DNA of 64,000 nt from Rhizopus arrhizus (lineage: Eukaryota > Mucoromycota > Mucoromycetes > Mucorales > Rhizopodaceae): assembly GCA_024220505.1 (NCBI GenBank), contig JAKZZE010000018.1, positions 1,137,663 to 1,201,662 of the forward strand, read 5' to 3'. Under the pieces are notes generated by a model. The model was not told where the DNA came from. It was given only the letters and a program-made list of their open reading frames with translations, and searched no databases. The translations under genes were made by a program, and so were the position numbers. Shown piece after piece: positions 54,390 to 64,000 of this stretch. Position 1 is the first letter of the stretch. Each line of letters starts with the position of its first letter.

Positions 54390-54520
54390 AATATGAATGG
54401 TCAATAAAGAAGTATATAAAGCTATATAAGTGGTCAACAAAGAAGTATATAAGGCAATATGAGTGGTCAATAAAGAAGTATATAAGGCAATATGAGTGGT
54501 TTATAAAAGAGCAAAAAGAC
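54390..54520 (-). repeat. minisatellite in E1, about 33-bp unit
   Basis: Units like AATGAGTGGTCAATAAAGAAGTATATAAGGC (shown in part: GTATATAAGGCAATATGAGT) repeated about four times. The E2 counterpart at 58240-58393 continues at 60033-60080 after Tc1-C3. Confidence 0.8.
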
Positions 54521-54843
54521 AAATAAAGTAGTGTTTTACAAAGCGTGATTGGTTGCCAAGCACCATTAGATATCAAATTGATAATAAACAAGAGCCACAA
54601 CGTAACTGATGAAAGGTCCACCTTGCAAGATCAGTTAACGAAAAAGTCTCCCAACAGTCTCCTGTGTTGGCCACAAATCTTGAACCATCAATTAACCAAA
54701 GGACAAACAATAACTTACACGATTTGTGGCAGAGACAGGAGGCTGTGCGTGGATAAATCTCTTACCTGATTGTACACGAATGTAAATTATTTCGCAAGAT
54801 TGTTAAACGATTTGTTACCCAATTTACACTATTATTTGCAGTG

Positions 54844-54846
54844 CGA
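54844..54846. other. E1/E3 junction
   Basis: ..TTGCAGTG-CGA-CACTGCACAT..: three bases between two CACTG ends. Confidence 0.85.
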
Positions 54847-56078
54847 CACTGCACATAATTGCTATATATATAGCATTATATTTGACAGAATATAATGAGA
54901 TATTTCGGGTTTACGTCAATATATTTACAGATTCCATAAAATATGTACTTCGTATATTTTGCTCGAAATGTTAAGATATGTATATAAAATACCGTGTTAC
55001 TTTTGGTGACGCGCCGCTTCATTGTTCTTTCTACGATGATACACAAACATAACGCTTTTCCATTGGACCTTACATGCTTGCGTTTCTCTTTGATGCTATT
55101 TCTTTATTGGCTTATAGCCTTTTAGCAAAGCTTCCTTATAGGTCTATTTCTCTTTAATATTACTTCTTTATTGGCTTATTGCCTTTTCACAATACTTTCT
55201 TATTGGTTTATTATGATTATATATAGCTCTGGATGATTTGTATTAGGAAAAAAATAGGCTTAAAATACAGTATTATTGGTCAAAAATGTGGTTTTATTCA
55301 TTTATTTTTGGGCTCTTTTGCCATATTGATTATATATTATTGGTTCATTTGATTATTAAATATGATTTAAAAAAAAGAGGGGGGGGGCAGGGAATTTATG
55401 GGAATAATGAAACATCATCTTTAAACGGTAGATACAAAAAAAAAATTTCTTTTTTCAAAATTGCACTTACCTTGACCTCAGAAGCATCAAACAATAGAAT
55501 ATAGCAGATAAATCAGGCAAAACAAACAAATACAATGAAGCAGCGTCAAAAGAGATCAAAAGCAATATAAAGATGAAGACAGTAGACTAAGCAGGAGGAA
55601 AGTAGTCAAAGCTAGATAAAATGAAAGATTAATTACAGTGAAACATGATGTACCCGATTTTCTTACATTAAACCTCTTTAAAAACCAGAAGACGATGCCA
55701 AACTATTCAAACAGCTTCAGAATCAAGCCTAAAAAACTAAATTTGATTGTTAATAAAGATAATGAAGGTTTAAAAGCATACTTACCACATAAACAGATAC
55801 AGAAAGACTCAAGAACTTATGATAGCCATGAGCATATCTATAAATCTTTAATAAAGAACATTAGAAAAAAAAAATTTAAAAAAAGAGAGACTTACCTGGG
55901 ATAACTAATCAAAAAAAAGAAAGAAAGAAAAGAAAAGATTCATCTGAGACATCAATCCTTTTATAGATTTTTTGACTTGAATAGAACTGAGTTTACAGTT
56001 GAACGCAATAGTATTTAAGGTGTGTCTAGCTTCAATGTTAAGTTTCTTTACTTTTCCTTCAAAGTACCTTATATCAAT

Positions 56079-56204
56079 ATGTCTGACCGTATTATCGAAT
56101 TCAACCCTGCACCTGTCAATGCTCGTAATCCTAGCTCTACCGATATGAACAATACATCAAAGGTGATCATTGCAGAGGTCTCATATTTATTTATAGAGAT
56201 ATAG
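56079..56204 (+). pseudogene. E3 relic of the orphan gene, first exon
   Basis: From ATG 56079: MSDRIIEFNPAPVNARN, matching MSDRGIQFNPAPANARG of E4, then it diverges and stops at 56204. The coiled-coil part and later exons are absent. It shows the orphan gene is an old component of this family. Confidence 0.8.
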
Positions 56205-57960
56205 TTTTACTGTAATTCAGTAGTATTAAATTTATCTATGAGTATTTACTTTTTGTATAAATACAACAAAAACTTTTATACAATTGATACGTCGCTTTAT
56301 GAACTCCTTATATACAGCTCCAAAATCAAACAATAAGAATCTTTAATACTCAGTTTGAAGTTCCAGAGGAAGAACAAGTTTCAATTGATGTTGTTACATT
56401 ACCGACATTATACAAGTGCCGCTAAACAAGAATAAATTTTTCATCGAGTAAAATCAATTCAACTTTTGTGATAAGATATTTGAATCTTTTCCCATCATAT
56501 TCAGTATTATATTGATTAGTTTACATAAGTGCACTACTTTACAAAAAAGAAATGATGGAGTTTAGTTAAGTGTACTGCGGTAATCCAAAAAAAAGAAAAA
56601 AAAAAGGCAAAGTGATGATATTCTTAATCAAAGATAGGACAAAAAGCTCATAAGTAAAAGCATAGATATTGAATAATAAATTGTAATTAGCACACAAAGG
56701 TAAATGAAGTAAAGCATTTTTAGTTGACGTCTCAGCTAGATTTTTTTTTTCAAAGTACTTAATCAAAAAAAAAATTACAATTTCAGTGCAATTTCTAAAA
56801 CCGCTTTCTATAACCTAAAGTAAGTCTCTGTATGCTCTATGAATAAAACGAAGATCCTGTAAGTAGGTTTGTTCAACTTAAGACAGTTTGTAAAAGTAAG
56901 TATTCTTTTGCAATGTCACTTTTAACATTCTCTTTTTTTAACATGCAAGTAATCCCAACATTGCTTTTTTCACATGCAAGTAATTCCGACATTGCAATTC
57001 TCTAATTTCAACATTACTTTTTCTTTTTTTCTAAATCTATCAAAAGGTTCTATTTTATTTCATCAACAATAACTCTTTCTTATAGTCTCTGTTATAAGGA
57101 ATCTCAAGACATGTAAATTCACTTGATGTTAATATTGTTGTTTCTTTTTGCAATTAAAAATAAAAATGATTACCAAACCCATACCCTTCTATTTTCTGCT
57201 TAGCTTTAGTCCTTTAAACATTGCACTATCATCTTTGATAGATGCTATTTTCCTTACGGTCAAAAAAAGAAATACCATTTTCTTTTTTCTTTCTTCTTTT
57301 TTTTTTTCCTTTTTCTTTGTTCATTTTTGTTTCTAGCTTTTATCTTTTATTTAACGTTTATATTTATTACTTCCCTATAGACTATTCTTTTATTTCAATT
57401 GTAGATAATTAATATTACACTTCGTTGGATAAAAGCATTAAACTCATGTTCCCTTTCACAATTTAAGTAATGTTGCTCTCTATCTTTTCATTATAAACGT
57501 ACAAAATTATTTTTTCTGGGTAGATGTACTAAGTACTTTCTTTTTTTTTGCAGTATAGCAAATCAAGTATGCTTGGCAAGAGGACGTCGCAGCTCAAGCA
57601 GTTAAACTTCCGAGCTCACAGTCCAATGGATTTACGTTATTGACCTTTGTTGAAATTAAAAAATCATACACTGAATTTGAAAACTTTTCATTTTCCCAAT
57701 TTATAAGTTTGCATGGATTCATGTAGTACAAAAGAGACAAAAAATTTTTTACAAGAAATACAATTTCTTTTTATTCAATATACAGATTATAAACATATAC
57801 ATATCGTTATAGATATAACATATATTTTTTTCTAGGTTTTTTTTTGATACAAATATTATATCTCTATCCTGCAAATTCAAATTTGTATTATTTTATTCGA
57901 AGTTCAACTGTTAAAACACCCGAAGTATAATAATTTAGAATATAGGGTTTGGGTGCAGTG
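56205..57960. other. E3 right part, no gene
   Basis: AT-rich with many homopolymer runs. The repeated phrase CATGCAAGTAATNCC..CATTGC near 56943-56995 echoes E4 at about 44390-44450. Nothing coding. Confidence 0.5.
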
Positions 57961-57964
57961 GGCC
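57961..57964. other. E3/E2 junction
   Basis: ..GGTGCAGTG-GGCC-CACTGCAAAT..: four bases between ends. GCC here matches GCC after the right end of E2 (63910-63912), a likely 3-bp duplication for E2. Confidence 0.8.
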
Positions 57965-58393
57965 CACTGCAAATAATTGGAGATATTAAACGTAGTTTTT
58001 TAGCATAAATGAGCGCAACTACGCGAAGTTTAACGCAAATCCGCGGAATTTTATTGCTCTTTTAAACGATTTTCGATGCAGTTCAGTAAGCGTTAAATAA
58101 CTTTTACGCAAGCAAGAGGAGGCCATTTAGTGTTCTTTTACCGAACCATTTTTTAAGTTTCAATTAATACCAGTCAACGTTTGAGCAACGAATGATACGT
58201 TTTAAAACATTACTCTATATGTCTTTTTGTTCTTTTATCGACCGCTCATATTGCCTTATATACTTCTTCATCGAACACTCATATTGCCTTATATACTTCT
58301 TTGTTGACCACTTATATTACCTTATATATTTCTTTATAAACCACTCATATTGCTTTATAGACTTCTTTATGAACCACTCATATAGCTTATATA

Positions 58394-60030
58394 CAGTAGG
58401 TGAAAAAATACGAGCAACCTCTGTTCGATTTGTCTTCATATCTTTTTATTTTCGTGTGTACATTCGCCAGAGCTTTGATATCACACACACTAATTAAGAC
58501 AACAAAGATACATACAATACACTAAAGAGATTGACTCTACTTGAAGTACAAGCTTTTTAAAAAGGGAAAGACAGTCATAAAAAAAGCCAATGATGATTTT
58601 TCAAAATTCGCTATGTTTATTTAATATTTTCTATATCTTCCCTTTGCTTTAAATAGTGCTTCTACTTTGGCTGGCATACTATTGATGTACCCCTTGCAAG
58701 CATTTGCATTGAGTTTATTTCGCTCTACATCCACAAATGGCTAAAGCTTTCTGACACCTCTTTCTCCGACTTCATGTGGTGTCAGATTAAGTTTGAGCTG
58801 ATGCCAAACATGCTTTATATGATTTAAATCCAGACTTTGAGCATACCAATAATTTATATACCTTACACTGATACCGCATACCTATAGAGTTATGAATTTT
58901 AATTTATGCTTTACGCCGCTATCACTCTGAAGGTATACATCGGACGTCTTCAAATAATAGTACTCTAACGTATTCATGTAAATAATGCTAAGTATATGCA
59001 GATAAGTCGTTGAGTTTATGTTACCATCATAAAGCTGACATGTCTAAGCTGGTCCCTGAGCAGGTATGTGACAACACATGTTCATCCTACCACTGCTGTG
59101 CTTTACTGTAATGTCGATGTGATGAGGGAGCAAAATGTCATTTGATACTACCCCATAGTATTTTACTCCATCTGATCACTAGATGCTAATCTTTGCTTCA
59201 GCTGAGAACGCTACTGGTCGTCACTCTTAACTTGACCAGTTGCGATGCCTTTTTGCTCAGGTCATCTGCTTTTTTCAATGATCCTTTTTTAAAAATGCCT
59301 TCTTTTTTTAGCTCTCGGTGGCAGTTTATGGATCTCAGCGCATTTACTCCTGAACGATACATCAACAAGTAACCAAACTTACCCAATTCCCTGAATAACT
59401 CTTTTGCTATTGTCGGATGACCAGTAATGATACGTAACTCGATGTAGTGCTTCATGGCATAAGAGACAATAGTGTGTCTTCCAGCCGACAGATGTGAATT
59501 TCATGGAAAAAGCTTTCTAGCATATCTTTAAACTGTGCGAGAATGAACGTAATATTTATCTGCGATATCCTCTAGCTTCATACTATTTAGTGATATATCT
59601 TTTATTTCTCGATTGCTTTTCCATTGGTATAGATTTAGACATGACGATGAAAAGTAGTGAGAGAAGTTGAGTAAAAAAAAAGAAACCAAGGACTCTTGAA
59701 GCCGCATTTGCTTTTATATGAATACAATAAGGAACACTCACAGTTCCATACAAGTACGCTATATAGCCTTCCAATATGTTCTTTGTTGATTTAAGTGTAA
59801 ACATATGAATACGGTACATAATTTAAGCTGGTCGGAAGTCAAATTTTTAAATTCGGATTCTCATTCCTCTCTCAATTTCCAGCATTGCTACATGAGACCT
59901 TTACTGTTTCAAGACACATGACCCCGAAAATATACCATAGGGGTCTCAAGCCGGTAGTTGGTATGTACCTTTTAGTATAGCGAAAAAAGTCGATTTTGCC
60001 AAAAGGTTGCTCGTATTTTTTCACCTACTG
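58394..60030 (-). mobile_element. Tc1-C copy 3 (defective Tc1/mariner, 1637 bp)
   Basis: Same ends, length and lesions as the copies at 22265 and 27049. TA on both sides, inserted in the E2 minisatellite. The transposase relic begins near 59643 on the minus strand and is readable only in patches (..TIAKELFRELGKFGYLLMYRSGVNALRS..). Confidence 0.95.
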
Positions 60031-61544
60031 TACTTCTTTATTGACCATTCATATTGCAATAAATATTGCTTTATACACATAAAAAAATAGGGATTTTGTT
60101 TATAAAAAATAGCTTTTTTTTATTTAAATAAAATAATAATAATATCTAGTATTTCTTTGCTTGTAGCGTTTTAAAAGTGTACTTGACTTACCTAATGTCA
60201 CCAGAACAGCAGCATCTAATCTAAAAATACATCAATTAATCTCGTGGAACTTTAAAATTTTTCAAAAAAAAAAAAGAAAAAAAAAGCCGAGCTCAAGGAT
60301 TCAGAGACACAAGGATTCAAGGATTCAAGGACTTGGGCAATCAAAGCAAAAGAAAAGACAGAAAAGAGATAGAAGAGGCCAAAGCAAAGCAGCATTCGTC
60401 TATAACATTTATTAGCTATCGTGTATATGTAGTAAAAGTAATAGTACCTTTCTTTAGATAGACCATGGGAAGAAAACTAGCTAAGCGTATACAAAAGACT
60501 AAAAAAGCAGCACGCATCTATAGTAATTATTAGCTATTGAATGTATGTAGTAAAAGTAATAGTACCTTGCTTTAGATAGCCCAGAAGAAACTAGCTAAGC
60601 TTATAGCAATAAGTAAAAGAAGAAGCAATGATAATCCTGGGAAAGAGACTTTGTAAAGACCATTTAAACCATAAAGAAAGCAGCCGATACATCTTTACTA
60701 CAGTAAAAGCACCATTAGAGCTGGAATAGAATATATATAATATTAAGAACTTACCTTTTATAAAAAAGAGAAGAAAAAAAAAAAAAAAAAAGTGCTTTTT
60801 GTAGCCTTATTTTACCAATGTTACACTTATTCAATGTCTATCCACATTAGAAATCAAAAACTGTTGCTTTTCATATAGTTTACATTTAATGGTATCCCAA
60901 AAGATAACTAATACATTGCTTGAGTAAGTTTTATTACTTGAATGCAATATGTTTAGGAGGAAGGTCGTTATTTTATTTTATTTTATTTTTACTTGAAATA
61001 AAAAAAAAAAGTCGGTATCTTAACAAATTATAACAGTAAAACAATATCTTTTTTTTTTCTCCCTTGTTTTGTTTCATGGAATACACTAGATGCCAAAGGC
61101 ACAAAACAAAAAAAAGGGAAGCACAAGCACTGGTCAAATGTAAGCTTATAAAAAAGTAATAACAACCAAGTCTAATGTCGGTTTCTTTTTTTTTTTTTTT
61201 TACATTAGGAATTCCTAATGGGACACATTCGGATGACGAACATGAGCCACATGAGCAAAGTTGTTCGTTTTAACACGATAAAACTATAAGAATATCAAAC
61301 TTATATTACTGCTTGTTGTTAAAAAGCCCTTTTTGATAAAGGAAGTTGGCAATGTTAACAACTCTAATGGCTAATGGCTAATGGCTAATTGCAAATTACA
61401 CCCATGTGCAAACATAAAGTAAGTAATGAACTAATATAAGCTTAAAAACATATATTCTTTTATATTATTTGTCATAAAAAATAATAAAGCACTTTATTTA
61501 CTTGAAAAACAAAAAAAAAACTGTGCTTGTATCTATTAATTATA
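60031..61544. other. E2 middle part
   Basis: Inverse of the E1 short-exon cassettes (60250-60760) and then the left subterminal region (61050-61544). The E1 deletion junction lies at about 60860-61000. No protein gene. Confidence 0.6.
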
Positions 61545-63204
61545 CAGTGAGTTAAAAAACCGTTTCAGTGTTTTTCCTAAATATGGTTTTGCTACCATAA
61601 CTACTGATATACTAAATAAAATGCTACATTTCATACATCATATGAAAGCACTAGTTCTGATGTATAATACAATATAAAAATAGTATTGCTTTTTCAATAT
61701 TTGCTCCCTAAAACTTATAAAATTACTGCAGTCGGTGCACTGAAACGGTTTTTTAACTCCATTAAAAAAAACATAAATACCAATTACAATTATGCAGACT
61801 TCATTTTTAATTTATGCAATACACATAAAGTTAGGGGAAGAGTATAATACTTTGCATTTATTAAAAAAACGAGTATATAAACACGTTATTCTATTAATAG
61901 ACGCGTAACAAATTTCATCCTTTTTCATTTTACATTTTCAACCCAATCTTTATTAAAAATGACTCGCTCCATTTCCCAAGATACTCAAAATGATTTGAGA
62001 GTGCTCTTAGAGTCTGATTTGTCTTATGAAGAGATTGCTAATCGGTTGACTCTCTCTAAAGCCACTGTTCATCGATATTGCAAAAAATGGAATATCCAAA
62101 GACCTGATAACACTGGCGGACGACCTCAGATTTTAACTGAAGCAAGCAAGTCCCTCATGAAGAGAATGGTAATCTTAGGACGATTGAAGTCAGGTGTTGA
62201 GGTCTTCGATTATTTTAAGGCCATTTACCCAAGGTTGACTTACAACACCACCCTAAACGCCTTAAAGAGCCTAGGATTCAAAGCCCGACCAAAAAGAAAG
62301 GTACCTCTTTTGTCAGCAAAACAGAGGAAAGCACGCTTGGAATGGGCACTTGCTCACGGGTACTGGAATACTGACGACTGGAGAAAGGTTATCTTCTCTG
62401 ACGAGTCGAAAATCAACGTTTGGGGCTCTGATGGAGTTGAATTCTATTGGAGTCTACCTGGAAGCCCATTACAGCCTCATCATGTAATCCCAACCGTAAA
62501 ACACGGCGGTGGAAGTGTTATAATGTGGGATTGTATGACTTCTCATGGAGTTGGATATATCTGCGAGATATACGACGGCAGAATGACTGCATCCGATTAC
62601 ATCCATATCCTAAAAACCGAACTGGCAGATACCCTTCATTACTACCGATTAGGAGATGGTGATTTCATCTTTCAGCATGATAACGATCCGAAACACACTG
62701 CCAAGGTAACGACGACTTATCTTATAGAAGAAGCAAAGTACCTAGTATTGCCTTGGCCTTCTCAATCGCCTGACCTGAACCCAATTGAGTACATGTGAAG
62801 ACATTTGAAGTTGAAATTAGCTTTATATAAACAAAGAGCAAGAGGTGTCCATGAACTAAGGGAAAGAATCAAAATTGAATGGGAAACATTTGATAAAGAT
62901 ATTTGCTGTAAATATATTGATGGTATGCCGGCTAGAGTTCAAGCTGTAATAAAAGCTAAGGGTGGAAATACTATATATTAGTATTTTTTACCTAGTTAAA
63001 AAACCGTTTCAGTCATCCCCTTTTTTTAAAATGGCCATTGCTTAAGATGTAGTTCATATATTAAGATGAGATGTACATTGCTTTGTTGCAAAAAAGCCAT
63101 ATAATAACATAATAAAAAAGAACACGTATACTCTAAATATTTCTTTCTAAAAGAGGATAAATGTGTGAGTTTCAATTTTACTGAAACGGTTTTTTAACTC
63201 ACTG
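61545..63204 (+). mobile_element. Tc1-G (long-TIR Tc1/mariner, 1660 bp)
   Basis: TA on both sides. Terminal motif GAGTTAAAAAACCGTTTCAG. TIRs of about 210 bp with inverted inner copies (near 61735-61757 and 62994-63013). The transposase is disabled by one stop only. Confidence 0.95.
61959..62981 (+). pseudogene. Tc1-G transposase, single nonsense codon
   Basis: 341 codons from MTRSISQDTQNDLRVLLESD to ..AKGGNTIY. HTH (..YEEIANRLTLSKATVHRYCKK..), GGRP at about 53, FSDESKINVWG (first Asp), QHDNDPKHTAK (second Asp) and SPDLNPIEYM (Glu), with 35 residues between the last two. An in-frame TGA at 62796-62798 replaces the Trp of NPIEHVW (TGG to TGA). Otherwise complete; recently dead. Confidence 0.94.
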
Positions 63205-63909
63205 TAATTGCCTTGTAACAAGATGTTAACAAAGCTTCTTTTTTTTATTCTTTTTAGAATATACACGTATTCTTTTGTTATAATGTAAAAGCATTTGTAT
63301 TTTTATAAAACATATTTGCTCTTAGATTATTGTTTTCATTTGAATAAGGAACTTTTTATTACTATGCTCTCTTTTTTTTTTTTTTTTTCACTAGGTCTTT
63401 TTTGACTTTGTCTTTTTTTTTTTTTACTTTTAATTCTTCAGCTTCTTTTTTTTCCCAAACGCAACTATTTTGTTACGTTCTGTTACACGCTTCAAATGAA
63501 CTAAGCTAAAGATCACAGACTACCTTCCTAATATGTATTCTTTTGATCAAAATAATCACAATGTGCTTTTGATTTCCGCATTTTGCCCTCAAAAATAAAA
63601 TAAAATAAAATATCGGTCTTTCAACGATAGAGGAGAACAGGCTTTCCAAAAAGAGATTATTTGAAAAAAAAAGACACTTTTTTAAACATGAATAACTCTA
63701 TGAATACTTACACCACAAAAAAAATAATAAAATTGTTAAATTTCTTTATTTTTTTCGCATCTAAATCTTTTTTTAAAATTCAAAAAGGTGCAATACAAAG
63801 CATTTTAATTTTTTTCGTTTATTCAAGGTTATTTAGAACGTTGAAATTTTGATGTTAGCAGTGACTGTCAATGACTGATAACGTTGAAAATCACCAATTA
63901 TTTGCAGTG

Positions 63910-63965
63910 GCCACACAAATCGAGTTTACAATCATAACAACCTCGGAGAGTATCAAAATAGAGGT
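63910..63965 (+). promoter_or_regulatory. 56-bp tRNA 5' flank between E2 and tRNA-Leu
   Basis: Same length as the flank at the other end of the array. Starts with GCC, the putative E2 duplication. Confidence 0.7.
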
Positions 63966-64000
63966 GGAGGGATGGCCGAGTTGGTCTAAGGCGACACGTT
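63966..64000 (+). tRNA. tRNA-Leu(AAG), 5' part, cut by window end
   Basis: The first 35 bases are identical to those of the tRNA at 43337-43419 in opposite orientation. They run from acceptor GGAGGGA through the D-arm to the anticodon stem ACACG and the first two loop bases. Confidence 0.93.

Larger units (their letters stand above)
47363..54843 (+). mobile_element. E1, CACTG-ended Tnp2-type (CACTA/EnSpm-like) element, carries Tc1-F
   Basis: 7481 bp (5.8 kb without Tc1-F) between CACTGCAAATAATCG and ..CTATTATTTGCAGTG. It holds a spliced Tnp2-family transposase, a paralogue of the E4 orphan gene and a divergent short-exon array. CACTR termini plus a Tnp2 transposase place it in the CACTA/EnSpm superfamily. 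Tc1-F has inserted where the two main genes converge, probably inactivating it. E2 is its shortened inverted relative. Confidence 0.87.
54847..57960 (+). mobile_element. E3, inverted and shrunken relative of E4
   Basis: 3114 bp from CACTGCACATAATTGC to ..TTTGGGTGCAGTG. These ends match those of E4 in reverse order. The first 520 bp align with the inverse of 46860-47358. A relic of the orphan gene is at 56079. The rest is AT-rich without genes. A non-autonomous derivative. Confidence 0.8.
57965..63909 (-). mobile_element. E2, internal-deletion derivative of an E1-type element, inverted, carries Tc1-C3 and Tc1-G
   Basis: 5945 bp (about 2.65 kb without the two Tc1 elements) from CACTGCAAATAATTGG to ..CCAATTATTTGCAGTG, with GCC on both sides. 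Read in reverse it follows E1: 63909-63210 with 47363-48000, 61560-61050 with 48030-48480, then 60780-58190 with 53400-54560. The 4.8 kb of E1 that holds both protein genes is missing. A Ds-like, non-autonomous copy. Confidence 0.87.

Noticed and set aside
43338..64000. One giant 20-kb palindrome or chromosome-end inverted repeat, possibly an assembly artefact
   Set aside because: The two halves differ greatly in length and content (4.8-kb deletion, different Tc1 insertions, diverged sequence). Inverted similarity is explained by E3/E2 being reversed relatives of E4/E1. Long reads would still be a good check.

Overview
The window looks like a transposon graveyard from an early-diverging fungus, most likely Mucoromycota (Mucorales-like). 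This is inferred from AT-rich DNA, very short GT-AG introns (about 46-77 bp), a chromodomain Ty3 retrotransposon, DIRS-type recombinase remains, many Tc1/mariner elements and a Merlin element. No ordinary host protein-coding gene was found. The only likely host genes are two tRNA-Leu(AAG) genes, at 43337-43419 (minus) and 63966-64000 (plus, cut by the window edge).

Layout: (1) 63-4790, a decayed LINE (LINE-A). (2) 4922-18282, one Tc1 element (Tc1-A) blown apart by a nearly intact LINE (LINE-B, 5530-11024, 13-bp target duplication) and by a complete Ty3 chromovirus (11781-17989, 423-bp LTRs that read as identical, 5-bp duplication CTTAC). (3) 19330-20989, a decayed Tc1. (4) 21421-22262, a DIRS fragment joined through a Tc1 copy to a second Ty3 element. 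(5) 23905-41353, that second Ty3 element (gypsy-2), split by a Merlin element, three Tc1 elements (one of them, Tc1-C1, also sits at its broken left edge), an ORF1-only retroposon, a solo LTR of the first chromovirus family and an IS630-like element that itself carries a Tc1. Most insertions have legible target duplications, and removing them on paper restores the Ty3 reading frame, so the order of insertion can be read. (6) 41387-43336, repeat debris. (7) 43337-64000, two outward-facing tRNA-Leu genes enclosing four abutting CACTG-ended elements.

The last region is the most interesting. The four elements, here called E4 (43476-47358), E1 (47363-54843), E3 (54847-57960) and E2 (57965-63909), are CACTA/EnSpm-like. 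Only 3-4 bp separate neighbours. E3 and E2 are reversed, shrunken relatives of E4 and E1. Exactly 56 bp separates the outer end of the array from each tRNA gene. E1 encodes a spliced Tnp2-type DDE transposase. E4 encodes no transposase but an intact four-exon, 391-residue orphan protein with a paralogue in E1. Both elements also carry a divergent series of tiny exons. I infer a transposon family that inserts at a fixed distance upstream of Pol III tRNA genes.

Tc1 elements fall into two designs: short-TIR (families A, C, E) and about 205-bp-TIR with an inverted internal copy of the terminal motif (B, D, F, G). Three transposase genes look intact (30468-31490, 33876-34907, 39256-40278).
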